Both the position numbers and the translations under genes were made by a program. The notes beneath the pieces were generated by a model, which ran no database searches, was not told where the DNA came from, and saw only the letters and a list, made by a program, of their open reading frames with translations. Positions 35,507 through 44,563 of a stretch of 64,000 nucleotides of DNA are shown here, piece by piece (position 1 is the first letter of the stretch; every line of letters starts with the position of its first letter). Source of the DNA: CBDAPE01 sp965198325 (lineage in GTDB: Bacteria > Pseudomonadota > Alphaproteobacteria > UBA828 > JAPUJA01); the NCBI GenBank assembly GCA_965198325.1, contig CBDAPE010000018.1, positions 124,001 through 188,000 on the forward strand, in the 5' to 3' direction.

Positions 35507-36791
35507 TGTCCCTCCCATTTATTCCATCCGTGGCAGAAACCTTGGAATTTTGCATCACCACCGGAGACCCTTTCCGGCATGCACAAGATCATCGAAATCT
35601 TCGCGGACCGCGCGGCGCTCCACACAGAAATCCTTGCCCTGCGACAGCAGGTAGCTGTCCTGAAACGGAAAAAGCCCCGGCCATTGCTTCGGAAGGCGGA
35701 TAGGGTTTTCTGGGTCATCCTGTCTTGCCTATGGCCTGGCTGGCGCCACGCCCTGGTAATTGTCAGGCCCGAGACCGTCATCGGTTGGCACCGCAAGGGG
35801 TTCAGGCTTTTCTGGACATGGAAGTCGCGGCGGGGAAACCGGGCCGACCGCCGGTGTCGAGAGAGATCCGCTATCTGGTCCGACGGATGTCGCGGGAGAA
35901 CACACGGTGGGGCGCACCTCGGATCCATGGCGAGCTTTTGAAGCTTGGCTTTTCCATCTCCCAGGCCGCCGTCTCGAAATACATGGTCCGTTACCCATCG
36001 CCGCCATCGCAGTCGTGGCGAACATTCCTTACAAATCACGCCGATTGCCTGGCGTCGATCGATTTCTTCGTGGTCCCCACGGCCACGTTCCACCTCCTGT
36101 TCGGGTTCATCGTGCTCCACCACGAGCGCCGCCAGATCGTGCATTTCGGTGTCACGGCGAACCCGACGATGGCGTGGGTCGCACAGCAGATCCGAGAGGC
36201 ATTCCCGTGGGGCACGGCGCCGCGGTACCTGATCCGCGACCGGGACGGCGCATACGGGCAATCGTTCCGCTCGACCGTGACGGCGATGGGCGTGGAAGAA
36301 GTCGTCACGGCGCCCGTGGCAAAATCCGTATGTGGAACGCCTGATCGGCAGCGTGAGGCGCGAATGCCTGGACCATTCGATCATCCTCAACGAGCGGCAT
36401 TTGCGGCGCATTCTTGGCTCATACCTCGACTATTATCACGGTTCAAGGACCCACCTGTCGATCGGCAAGGACACACCGGATGGACGACCCGTTCAGCCGG
36501 CCGGGTCCGGAACGGTCGTTTCCTTGCCCAAGGTCGGCGGTCTGCATCATCGTTACGAACGCCTCGCGGCCTGACCACCCCCGCTCGGATTCGATCAATT
36601 CCTCTCTGTGGCGACGTGGACGCTGCCGGCGTCCGCATGCCCTTGCATAGGTTCGCTGGCACGATCCGGCGGAATAAGCATCGTGATGACCGCGTCCATG
36701 GTCGATTACAAAATCCACTGACTCAAAATGATGTCCGTGACGGAGAGCCGAGCCGTCGTTGGGAGGCACGATGGAATAAATGGAAGGGACA
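35507..36791 (+). mobile_element. Rve-core insertion sequence, copy C, defective
   Basis: A 1285-bp copy closely similar to copy B with both inverted repeats. It carries the same single-A deletion near 35837 and also lacks 8 bp near 36313, between short GCGCC/GCCC repeats, which removes the SPW part of SPWQNPYVERL and shifts the frame before the catalytic Glu. The transposase is therefore split in three (from 35579; from 35725; from 36332) and cannot be active by itself. Confidence 0.85.
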
Positions 36792-36939
36792 GGCGCCCGA
36801 GACTATGGGCTCGGGCGCAGTGGAAGGCCTTCCCCTGCCCGCGCCTTCCAGATCGCGATCTTCCGATTTCCAATTGGCGGCCTCTTGACTTCCAATCAGA
36901 CGATATGGATAGTTCCAATTGTCGGGACTTGGAGATGGG

Positions 36940-38160
36940 ATGTTCAAACGGTTTGTAGAGCGCCGGGCCCAGGAGGCTCTTTCGGATACGCCCGTGGTTC
37001 TCATTGTGGGGCCGCGCCGGGCGGGCAAGACGACGCTCGTCAAGAGCATGGGGGAAGCCGGCCGTACCTATATCACGCTCGACGATCAGACAGTGCTTGA
37101 GGCAGCCCGGTCCGATCCAGCCGGATTCATCCGGGGCCTGGACCGGGCCATCATCGACGAGATTCAGCGCGTGCCCGACCTGCTCCTGGCGATCAAGAAG
37201 ACGGTCGATGAAGATTATCGCCCAGGCCGTTTTCTCCTCACGGGCTCGGCCAATGTGCTGACCCTGCCACGGATCGCCGACAGTCTGGCCGGCCGGATGG
37301 AAACACTCCAGATGCTGCCGCTCGCGCGGGCCGAGGTCGAGGGGCGGACGCCTGGCTTTCTGGAGCGCCTGTTCGAAGGGAAACTGCAAAATCAGCGCAA
37401 CGCGGTCGTCGGTGACGATCTCATCCAAGCCGTCCTGCTCGGTGGGTTTCCCGAAGCAATTGCCCGTGAAAGCGAGCGGCGGCGGCAGGATTGGGCACGA
37501 TCCTACCTCACCTCGATTCTCACGCGAGATCTCAGGGACATCGCGGAGGTCGAGAGGCTGACCGAGCTTCCGAAATTCGTGCGGCTGCTGGCCGAGCATT
37601 CCGGCCAACTGGTCAACTATTCGCAATTCGGGGCGAGCATCGATGTCAGCCACAAGACGGGGCAGCGTTATGTCGGGCTGCTTGAACAGGTCTTTCTGAT
37701 CGCAACGCTGCAGCCCTGGTTCACCAACGCGCTGAAACGTATCGTCAAGACGCCAAAGCTGCATTTCCTCGATTCCGGCCTGCTGGCGAGCGCGCGCGGC
37801 CTGACCTTCGACAGGGTGGAGGCGGATCGCGGGAAATTCGGAGCGCTGCTCGAGAGTTTCGTGTTCTCGGAAGTGCTCAAGCTGATGACGGCCTCGGACC
37901 TGCGATTGACGCCGCATCATTTCCGCGACCGAGATATGCGCGAGGTCGACATCGTACTGGAACGCGACGACGGGATGATCGCGGGCATTGAGGTCAAGGC
38001 AAGCGCCACGGTCAGGTCCGGCGACTTCGCCGGCCTTCGGGCGCTGGCAGAGCCGTGCGGCGATCGCTTCGCCTTCGGCGTCGTCCTCTATGACAATACG
38101 GATGTCGTGCCGTTTGGCGACCGGCTGGTGGCGGCGCCATTGTCCTGTCTGTGGAATTGA
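36940..38160 (+). CDS. ATP-binding protein of the AAA_14 / DUF4143 family
   Basis: A 406-residue protein. Walker A is VGPRRAGKTTLVKSM (residues 24-38), Walker B is AIIDEIQRVPDLL, followed by FLLTGSANVL and RYVGLLEQVFLIATLQPW, the DUF4143 winged-helix part. The C-terminus has VDIVLERDDGMIAGIEVKAS, a PD-(D/E)xK-like strand (D...ExK) often seen at the end of this family. The biological role of the family is poorly known. GGAG precedes ATG 36940. The HamA-like gene starts 65 bp downstream on the same strand, but membership of one system is unproven because the AAA_14 family is widespread. Confidence 0.8.
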   Translation: MFKRFVERRAQEALSDTPVVLIVGPRRAGKTTLVKSMGEAGRTYITLDDQTVLEAARSDPAGFIRGLDRAIIDEIQRVPDLLLAIKKTVDEDYRPGRFLLTGSANVLTLPRIADSLAGRMETLQMLPLARAEVEGRTPGFLERLFEGKLQNQRNAVVGDDLIQAVLLGGFPEAIARESERRRQDWARSYLTSILTRDLRDIAEVERLTELPKFVRLLAEHSGQLVNYSQFGASIDVSHKTGQRYVGLLEQVFLIATLQPWFTNALKRIVKTPKLHFLDSGLLASARGLTFDRVEADRGKFGALLESFVFSEVLKLMTASDLRLTPHHFRDRDMREVDIVLERDDGMIAGIEVKASATVRSGDFAGLRALAEPCGDRFAFGVVLYDNTDVVPFGDRLVAAPLSCLWN

Positions 38161-38164
38161 GCGG

Positions 38165-38239
38165 ATGCGCAGAGACTACGGGCTGATTCAACTGCGCGGC
38201 GCGATGATGGCATTGGAGGGCCTGCGTGGGACCGTATGA
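38165..38239 (+). CDS. Possible 24-residue leader peptide
   Basis: ATG 38165 to TGA 38239 encodes MRRDYGLIQLRGAMMALEGL plus four residues. It begins 4 bp after the AAA_14 stop and overlaps the GTG start of the next gene by 14 bp, so it could couple translation across the gap. It may equally be chance. Confidence 0.2.
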   Translation: MRRDYGLIQLRGAMMALEGLRGTV

Positions 38240-38945
38240 GAGTGAGAGGTGGTGCGACGCCAGTCGGAAAGAGGACAAGCGCAAGCGTTATTGGACCTAT
38301 ATCGAGAAGGGTGGCGGCCGCGACGAGATCCGCGATGACTTGGCCGAAACTATCCGATCGCACTATGACAGACTGGAACGCATCGCCGACGACGTCGATC
38401 GGCTCGGATACAAGGCAACCGCCAAGATCCTCAGCGAGGCGATGCCCCAGACGCCCAGGGGCCGCTCAGGCGATCTCGGTGAAATTCTCGCGACTGAGCT
38501 GGTCGAGGAAAAGATCGGCCTGCGCGTCCTTGGGCGCCGTCTTCGTAATAAGGACGGCCGCAACATAGCCATGCGCGGCGACGACTTCATCGGCGCCGGA
38601 TATGACGGCAAGGGCGAGAAGCTCTGGCTCTTGAAGGACCAAGCCAAGAGCAACAAGGGACTCGGCAAGGCCACAGTCACGAGCGCTCGCAAGGTGCTCA
38701 ACCGCGATAGCGGCCATTGTACGCCCGACTCGCTGCTGTTCGTCGCCAACCGCCTGCTGGAGAGCAACGACCCGGACGACAACGCGCTGGGCCGCAGCCT
38801 CCGTGACGAGGTGGGCCTACAATCCCTCCGCGCGGATCGCATCGACCACATGCTTTTCACCGTGTCGGGCAACGGCCCGCACGCTTCGCTGAAACAGGAC
38901 CTCGATGCCACGGGCGCCAGTTGCCCAAAGCCCAGGAATCCATGA
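38226..38945 (+). CDS. HamA/DUF1837-like PD-(D/E)xK nuclease-type defence protein
   Basis: A 239-residue protein from GTG 38226, with GGAGGG 6 bp ahead. The core reads SGDLGEILATELVEEKIGLR, VLGRRLRNKDGRNIAMRGDD, FIGAGYDGKGEKLWLLKDQA and KSNKGLGKATVTSARKVL. The pattern GE..., hydrophobic, RGDDFIG (Asp), LWLLKDQAK (QxK in place of ExK) fits a PD-(D/E)xK nuclease fold as in DUF1837, the HamA component of Hachiman defence. The Q-x-K variant is known in Mrr-like enzymes. No HamB helicase is adjacent. A SIR2 gene starts 22 bp downstream, suggesting a different two-gene system. Family assignment is by pattern only. Confidence 0.55.
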   Translation: MGPYESERWCDASRKEDKRKRYWTYIEKGGGRDEIRDDLAETIRSHYDRLERIADDVDRLGYKATAKILSEAMPQTPRGRSGDLGEILATELVEEKIGLRVLGRRLRNKDGRNIAMRGDDFIGAGYDGKGEKLWLLKDQAKSNKGLGKATVTSARKVLNRDSGHCTPDSLLFVANRLLESNDPDDNALGRSLRDEVGLQSLRADRIDHMLFTVSGNGPHASLKQDLDATGASCPKPRNP

Positions 38946-38967
38946 ACCGTTCACCTCCGACGATGCC

Positions 38968-39890
38968 ATGACGGGTTTAGACATCCGATTTCCAGAACCT
39001 CTTCGCTCTGCGCTGCGCGATGGCGAGGTCGTCGTCTTTGCCGGCGCCGGGGTCTCCATGGGCCCCCCCGCCTGCCTGCCGAACTTCTCAATCCTTGCGG
39101 ATTCGATCGCCAAGGGCGCCGGCAAGACACGACTCGATCGGGAAACCGATGACGCCTTTCTCGGCCGGCTGCACAAATCCGGTGTGAACGTCCACGAGAG
39201 AGCCACTCGACTCCTACAAACCAACCGCTGTGGCGACCCCCCGAGCCCCACCGCTCTACACCGCGATCTGGTGCGGCTCTATCCGGAACCCGACAAAGTC
39301 CGCATCGTGACGACCAACTTCGACCTGCTGTTCGAAGCCGCCGCGCAAGACCTCTTCGCCGAACAACCCGATCTGTTCAGGGCGCCCGCTCTGCCGCTTG
39401 GCCGAGCGTTCAACGGGATCGTTCATGTCCATGGATCCCTCGACCGGCCCCAGGACATTGTGCTTACGGACGCGGACTTCGGCCGCGCCTACCTGACCGA
39501 CGGATGGGCCAGCCGCTTTCTGGTCGAATTGTTTCACTCAACCACCGTCTTGTTTGTTGGCTACAGCCACGACGACACGGTCATGAAATACCTGGCGCGG
39601 GCGCTGCCGGAGGGCACCGCGGGAAGACGTTTCATTCTCACCGACGAAGCCGACGACAACCGGTGGTCGGTCCTGGGCATTGAGCCCGTATACTTCAGCA
39701 AGAATGACTACGCGGAACTGAACGTCGCCATCCATGATCTCGCCAACTATGCGAGGCGCGGTCTACTCGATTGGCGCCACGAAATTACCGAGATCGCGAG
39801 ACGCCCACCTTCCCCCGACGCAGGCGAAGTCGAGACCATTCGCGTGTCCGTCGTCAGAATGAATGGGACGACCGAAGCGGTTTTCCAAGG
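38968..39890 (+). pseudogene. SIR2-domain (DUF4020-type) defence protein, C-terminus lost to an IS3 element
   Basis: 307 codons of an intact-looking SIR2 NADase domain: VVVFAGAGVSMG (NAD-binding GAGxS), RIVTTNFDLLFE (TxNxD), GIVHVHGSLDRPQDI (catalytic His), FVGYSHDDTVMKYLARALP. Relatives with this N-terminus continue for several hundred residues as DUF4020 proteins. Here the frame enters an IS3 element at about 39891, and nothing resembling the rest is found after it. ATG 38968 is chosen because the family start follows directly; an upstream ATG 38905 would overlap the nuclease gene. SIR2 effectors deplete NAD upon phage infection. This copy probably lacks its sensor part. Confidence 0.75.
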
Positions 39891-39916
39891 GAGGTTCTGG
39901 CTCATCCTGGTTGATG

Positions 39917-40897
39917 TTATGCCGCCTGCTGGTGATGGGCCAAGCGGCGTTTACGGATGGTCAGGACTTTGATCTTTCTCCTTCTCTCGATGATGGCGTG
40001 GTTCCGACCGCAGTAGACGTCGGCTGGCGTTAGATTGCCGAGGCTTTCGTGGTAACGGCGGTGGTTGTAGTGCTCGACGAAGGTGCTGACGCCGGCCTCA
40101 AGATCGCCCGGCAGATAGTAGTTCTCCAGCAGGACGCGGTTCTTCAGGGTCTGATGCCAGCGTTCGATCTTGCCCTGGGTCTGGGGATGGTTTGGCGCGC
40201 CACGGACGTGATCCATGCCCTGCTCCTTGAGCCAGGCTGCAAGATCGCCGGCGATATAGGACGAGCCGTTGTCGCTGAGCAACCGGGGCTTGTGAACGAC
40301 CTCGGCGCTGTCACAACCCGATGCTTCGAGGGCCAGCTTGAGCGTGTCGGTGACGTCGTCGGCCCGCATGGTGGTGCACAGCTTCCAGGCGATGATGTAG
40401 CGCGAGAAGTCGTCCAGGATCGTCGACAGATAGAACCAGCCCCAGCCGATCACCTTGAGGTAGGTGAAGTCAGTCTGCCATAGCTGGTTCGGGGCCGTGG
40501 TCTTGTCGCGGAACTCATCGGCAGCCTTGATGACGACGAAGGCCGGGCTGGTGATCAGGTCGTGGGCCTTGAGCAGGCGGTAGACGGACGCTTCCGAGAC
40601 GAAGTAGCCCTTGGTGTCAGTGAACGTCACCGCCAGTTCCCGCGGCGACAGCTCCGGCTCATCGAGGGCCAGGTCCACGATCTGGCGGCGGACATCGTCG
40701 GGGATACGGTTCCAGACCCGGCCGGGACCACGGGTACGGTCTTCAAGGCCGGCTTCGCCGAAGGCCCGGTAACGATCGTACCACCTGTAGAATGTGGTCG
40801 CCGGAATGCCCAGCTTGTCCAGGATGCGCCGGACCGGCAGGTGGGAGCGTTCGACTAGCCGGATGATCTCCAGCTTCTCGGCGGCGGGGTACCTCAT
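39917..40897 (-). CDS. IS3-family transposase OrfB
   Basis: A 326-residue integrase-core protein: QLWQTDFTYLKVIGWGWFYL (first Asp), KPRLLSDNGSSYIAGDLAAW (second Asp), PQTQGKIERWHQTLKNRVLL (Glu) and HYNHRRYHESLGNLTPADVY. The start overlaps the OrfA stop. An A8 run with a G after it (near 40929) precedes the overlap, the type of slippery site that yields OrfAB fusions in IS3 elements. It appears intact. Confidence 0.88.
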   Translation of the reverse strand: MRYPAAEKLEIIRLVERSHLPVRRILDKLGIPATTFYRWYDRYRAFGEAGLEDRTRGPGRVWNRIPDDVRRQIVDLALDEPELSPRELAVTFTDTKGYFVSEASVYRLLKAHDLITSPAFVVIKAADEFRDKTTAPNQLWQTDFTYLKVIGWGWFYLSTILDDFSRYIIAWKLCTTMRADDVTDTLKLALEASGCDSAEVVHKPRLLSDNGSSYIAGDLAAWLKEQGMDHVRGAPNHPQTQGKIERWHQTLKNRVLLENYYLPGDLEAGVSTFVEHYNHRRYHESLGNLTPADVYCGRNHAIIERRRKIKVLTIRKRRLAHHQQAA

Positions 40898-41268
40898 TCG
40901 TCGTCTCCCCCAGCCCCGGTCATGCTTTTTTTTAGCAGCCGGTTGTCCAGCACCTGTTCGGCCAGCGCCTCCTTGAGGTCGCGCATCTCTTTGCGCAGGT
41001 CCTTGACCTCACCCGAGGACGCCTGGCGTGCGGTATCGCCCGAAAGCCGTTTCTTGCCAGCCTCGAGGAACTCCTTCGACCAGCTGTAGTAAAGGCTCTC
41101 GGCGATCCCTTCCCGGCGGCACAGCTCAGCGATGCTGTCCTCGCCACGCAGGCCCGACAACACGATCCGGATCTTCTCTTCGGCCGAATACTGCTTGCGC
41201 GTCCGACGCCGGATATCCCGAACCGTCTGCTCAGCGGCGTCTCTCGAACTCATTGATTTCTGTCTCAT
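40894..41268 (-). CDS. IS3-family OrfA
   Basis: A 124-residue DNA-binding protein: RKQYSAEEKIRIVLSGLRGE, DSIAELCRREGIAESLYYSW with a helix-turn-helix, then a leucine-zipper-like coil. The last codons contain the A8 slippery run and overlap OrfB by 4 bp. Confidence 0.85.
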   Translation of the reverse strand: MRQKSMSSRDAAEQTVRDIRRRTRKQYSAEEKIRIVLSGLRGEDSIAELCRREGIAESLYYSWSKEFLEAGKKRLSGDTARQASSGEVKDLRKEMRDLKEALAEQVLDNRLLKKSMTGAGGDDE

Positions 41269-41352
41269 CTTCGTTCCCTTCGGTCACTATGATGAGCCAG
41301 AAACACTCCCTTATGAAAACCCTTCAGTCTGTCCCATAGGCGCTGACGTTAG

Positions 41353-42597
41353 ACACTCGACAGGCACGCAGTCCGCCGGCTGATCGACACGGATCAGACC
41401 GTAAACAACAACTATCAGAGGATCATCTGGCGCCTCCTGAGTAAGGCAACGACACGTGGCTTAAAGACCGACGACATTATTAAGGACACAATTGGTGATC
41501 TTCAAAAGTCTATGAGGAGCATATTTGGAGACCTTCGCCTCGACGCACTCGTTTCGGCCGAGGAGACCGGTACGTTCACATTCACCAAGCGGAAGTCGCG
41601 GAACTTCCTATACGAAAACCTGTCGGCCGGAGAAAAGGCAGCGTTCGATCTACTGCTAGACGTCGTCGTGAACAAGGCTGCGTTCGACGATTCTCTCTAT
41701 TGCGTTGACGAACCAGAAGCACACTTAAGCACGAAACTACAAGGCAAGCTCCTAAAGGAGTTGTACCGTCTGGTACCGGGCAACTCTCAGCTTTGGCTCG
41801 CAACTCACTCCATCGGAATGGTGAGGACCGCTCAGGAGATCCGCGCCAAGCACCCGGAACATGTTGTCTTTCTGGACATGGGCTTCCGTTCCAACGGTGA
41901 GCCGCGGGACTACGATAAACGGCAGACCATCGAATCGACGGATCCGGATCATGATTTCTGGACGCGGCACTACGCCGTGGCCTTAGACGACATGGCGGAA
42001 CTTCTGGCGCCCGACTGCATTGTCCTCTGTGAGGGTTCCACGCAAGACGATGAGCCAGCGCTCGATGAGTCCTGCTACAACAAGATCTTCGCTCAGGAGT
42101 TCCCGGGGGTTCTCTTCGTCTCTGTCGGCTCTGCGACGAAGGTGGAGAAGCGCATGGGCGACCTCCTTCCTGTCCTGAAGAAGATTGTCAGCGCCACGTC
42201 AATTGTGCGGTTTCGGGATCGGGACGCTTTGACGCCAGGGGAGATGGTGGACAAGCACACCGGTGACGTTCGCGTCATGTCCGGATACAGGAACATCGAA
42301 TCGATGCTGCTCTCCGACGGCGTACTGTTGAGACTCTGCGACAGTCTTGGCAAATCTGACTGCTTCGATGCGATCCGAGCGGCCCGAGACAACGCTCTGG
42401 CCCGTGCCGGTGTCCAGCACGCAACTGACGATTTCAAGCCGGCCGCCCAAGCAGTCCATCACGCGGCAAGAAGCCAATTGAAACTGACACGCCCCGGCGA
42501 AACGAAGCATACATTCATGCGCGACGTGCTTACACCTCTGGTGACGGCAGACACGCCAGAATACGAAAAGCTGAGGGGCGACATCTTCGGCCAATAG
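41353..42597 (+). pseudogene. OLD-like ATPase with TOPRIM-type C-terminus, N-terminus missing
   Basis: 415 codons remain. The ATPase half shows NLSAGEKAAFDLLLDVVVNK (ABC-type signature), LYCVDEPEAHLS (Walker B with catalytic Glu) and LWLATHSIGMV (H-loop His). The C-terminal half has DCIVLCEGSTQDD and SIVRFRDRDALTPGEM, which fit the Glu and DxD of a TOPRIM nuclease, the plan of OLD-family proteins used in phage exclusion. The Walker A P-loop lay upstream and is lost. The frame opens at 41353 after a stop, just beyond the IS3 element. An internal ATG at 41512 could start a shorter chain, but it would lack nucleotide binding. Confidence 0.7.
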
Positions 42598-43076
42598 CCC
42601 GGATTGGCTTCCTTCCTCGCAGCGTTAGCGCAGGCGGTGGGAGGCGTTGTCGCGTCTCTTGACCCGCGGTCGTGCCTCGCCTGCGAGTCCACTGCCAAAT
42701 ACGCGAACTTGACGCCCAAAGGACACGACGGTTTTGGATACCGACTTTACCTGACCGTCGGACCTACCAATTCCACGCCCTGAATTCCTCCCTTCACCCT
42801 CAGGCCATGAACCTAACGGTGTTCTTCGCCGCGGTCTGTCACTTCCGCATTTGGTTGCTCAGACACTGCAGTCGCCGCACAGCGCCAGCCTGCTGGCGAG
42901 CCTCGCATTCCGGGTCCGACCTAACACCGCATGGAGGCGCGCTCCTGCATTTGCGCGCGCGCGTGAGCGTTCAACAGCGATGCCAAACGCCGCCATTCGC
43001 CGTCCGAATATGTAATCTCATTGTTTGCCAATAGTTTGCCAAACTACCAAATTGCCCTTTCTTCCGGCACAAAAAA
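42598..43076. other. Gene-free stretch with att-like direct repeats
   Basis: 479 bp with no convincing gene. Near the right end TTTGCCAA occurs twice 3 bp apart (43024-43042), immediately before a terminator and a tRNA fragment, a layout typical of the arm region of a tyrosine-integrase attachment site. The rest shows nothing recognisable. Confidence 0.45.
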
Positions 43077-43104
43077 CCCTTGAAAACGTTTTTGTTTTCA
43101 AGGG
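43077..43104 (-). terminator. Rho-independent terminator downstream of the tRNA-fMet fragment
   Basis: CCCTTGAAAAC and GTTTTCAAGGG form a perfect 11-bp stem with a 6-base loop. On the minus strand the stem is followed by six T's. It lies 8 bp after the 3' CCA of the tRNA fragment on the same strand. Confidence 0.85.
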
Positions 43105-43112
43105 CTTGATTT

Positions 43113-43159
43113 TGGTTGCGGGGATTGGATTTGAATCAGCGACCTTCAGGTTATGAGCC
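43113..43159 (-). pseudogene. 3' half of initiator tRNA-fMet(CAT), attachment-site-like
   Basis: Reading the minus strand: GGCTCATAACCTGAAGGTCG, then TTCAAATC, then CCCCGCAACCA. This matches the anticodon arm (CAT), T-loop and 3' end of bacterial initiator tRNA. The T-stem has mismatches and the 5' half is replaced by IS1380 sequence, so it is not functional. tRNA 3' halves are the usual targets of integrases, so this is probably an attL/attR scar. Confidence 0.7.
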
Positions 43160-43450
43160 GGATGGCCGCGCACTGGGCGTGGGCCCGGTCGGTGCCAGCG
43201 AGCCCGAGCCAGCGAATCGCCACCATCGGCACGTAGACGGGGCCGGCGAGTAGCAGGTGGAACTGGTTGGACCACCACCTGTGGCAGGAGGTGGGATCGG
43301 CGAAGAGTTGCAACCGGTGTTCCTCGATGCGTTTCTCCATCTGGCCGCGCAGGCAGTAGAGGCCCTCGTAAAGCGCCTGGCCATCGCCGACGAGGTCGGT
43401 GACCACGAAGCGCGGGCCGGCGCCCTTGTCCGGTTCCTTTCGAACAACCG
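43160..43450 (-). pseudogene. IS1380-family transposase, C-terminal fragment
   Basis: The frame reads PRFVVTDLVGDGQALYEGLY, CLRGQMEKRIEEHRLQLFAD, PTSCHRWWSNQFHLLLAGPV and YVPMVAIRWLGL. These are the C-terminal motifs of IS1380 transposases (LY...YC.RG..EN.I.E, F.AD.TSCH.F..NQ). Only about 95 codons remain. The stretch 43451-43733 holds no gene. Confidence 0.75.
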
Positions 43451-43733
43451 ATTCAAAGACAAAAAGGGAGCCCGTCGGTCCGTTTTTCGTGAGCTTTCCG
43501 CGTCAGTTCGGATCACCTGAGTATTGGGCGACCCGTTTCCTCGAGACCGGCCGGGTTTCAAAAAACATCGAGAAACCACTGGACCTGACGCCTTGAGAGA
43601 GCGTCACTGTGCTTGCGCGGTGACGAACCGGATTCCTTCGACCGCCGGCCCGGGCCTGACATCCAGACAGTCCGGGCTTCAGGCGGTGACAGCGCCCGCA
43701 TCGGGCCGGCGCGCGCGACGGAAGGAACCCGCC

Positions 43734-44075
43734 ATGGCAAATTCAACCGAAACCCGAACGCCCTCCTCCCCTCGTAGCGGCGCCGAACCGGATCGATCGA
43801 TCCGGCTTCCCGGCCGCAACCGCGGCGCCACGATCACGGAACTGCTGGAAGCGACCGGATGGCAGCCGCACCCGGTGCGGAGCGCGATCGGCGGAACCCT
43901 GAGAAAGAAGAGGGGCCTTGCCGTTATCCCGGAGAAGGACGATCGACGTGGCCGCATCTGTCGCGTGCGGAATGGCCAGACGAGTCATATCGACGATCCC
44001 CGGGGTCCGGGAGCGGGCGCGGCGACAACCTACCCGCCCGTCCGCCGCATCCTGGAACGAGGGCGTCCCTCATGA
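43734..44075 (+). CDS. DUF3489 winged-helix protein
   Basis: A 113-residue basic protein with GRNRGATITELLEATGWQPH followed by PVRSAIGGTLRKKRG, the DUF3489 helix-turn-helix signature. Such proteins are found upstream of DUF2924 proteins and serine recombinases in alphaproteobacterial integrated elements. ATG 43734 follows a GGAAGGA site, and the stop overlaps the next start (ATGA). Inferred role: DNA binding or regulation for the recombinase module. Confidence 0.85.
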   Translation: MANSTETRTPSSPRSGAEPDRSIRLPGRNRGATITELLEATGWQPHPVRSAIGGTLRKKRGLAVIPEKDDRRGRICRVRNGQTSHIDDPRGPGAGAATTYPPVRRILERGRPS

Positions 44076-44563
44076 CCGTTCTCTCCAAATCTCTCGATGT
44101 GGCTGCCCAGCTCCGGGCGCTGGAGCCCATGGACGTTGCGGGTCTGCGTGCCGAGTGGCGAAGGCTCTATCGCTCGACACCCCCGAAGCGGGTCTCCCGC
44201 GAACTCTTGATCCTGGGTGTTGCCTGGAAGATTCAAGAGCGGGTCCAGGGAGGGTTCAGCGCCGCCACGAAACGCAGGCTCGCGGCCCTCACGCGATCCC
44301 TCGCACAAGACGGCGACATCGCACGCGCGCGCGTTACCCGGCCGAAGCCGGGCAGCAGGCTGATCCGGGAATGGGGAGGCCGGACCCATAGTGTGGCGGT
44401 TAGCGAAGACGGGTTCGAGTGGAACGGCAAGACCTGGCGCTCGCTCTCGGCCATCGCCCGCGAGATCACCGGCGCCCATTGGTCGGGTCCGCGCTTCTTC
44501 GGGGTCACCGGACGATCGCCCGCGCGGGCCGGGGCGCCGGTTACGGGTCATGACGATGACTAG
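44072..44563 (+). CDS. DUF2924 protein
   Basis: A 163-residue basic protein: AQLRALEPMDVAGLRAEWRR, LYRSTPPKRVSRELLILGVA, WKIQERVQGG, then RLIREWGGRTHSVAVSEDGF, EWNGKTWRSLSAIAREITG. This is the full DUF2924 architecture. The function is unknown; the family nearly always sits directly upstream of a large serine recombinase. It overlaps DUF3489 by 4 bp and the recombinase by 14 bp, so the three are a translationally coupled operon. Confidence 0.88.
   Translation: MTVLSKSLDVAAQLRALEPMDVAGLRAEWRRLYRSTPPKRVSRELLILGVAWKIQERVQGGFSAATKRRLAALTRSLAQDGDIARARVTRPKPGSRLIREWGGRTHSVAVSEDGFEWNGKTWRSLSAIAREITGAHWSGPRFFGVTGRSPARAGAPVTGHDDD

Larger units (their letters stand above)
39891..41305 (-). mobile_element. 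IS3-family insertion sequence
   Basis: About 1.4 kb. The ends share GTT(T)CTGGCTCATC as imperfect inverted repeats (39892 onward and the complement near 41291-41305). The exact ends are uncertain by a few bases and no target duplication was found. It holds intact orfA and orfB and separates the truncated SIR2 gene from the truncated OLD-like gene, so its insertion or a linked deletion removed the DNA between them. Confidence 0.75.

Noticed and set aside
36940..38945. Complete Hachiman (HamA-HamB) system
   Set aside because: The AAA_14/DUF4143 protein is not a HamB-type superfamily 2 helicase; no helicase motifs were seen near the HamA-like gene.
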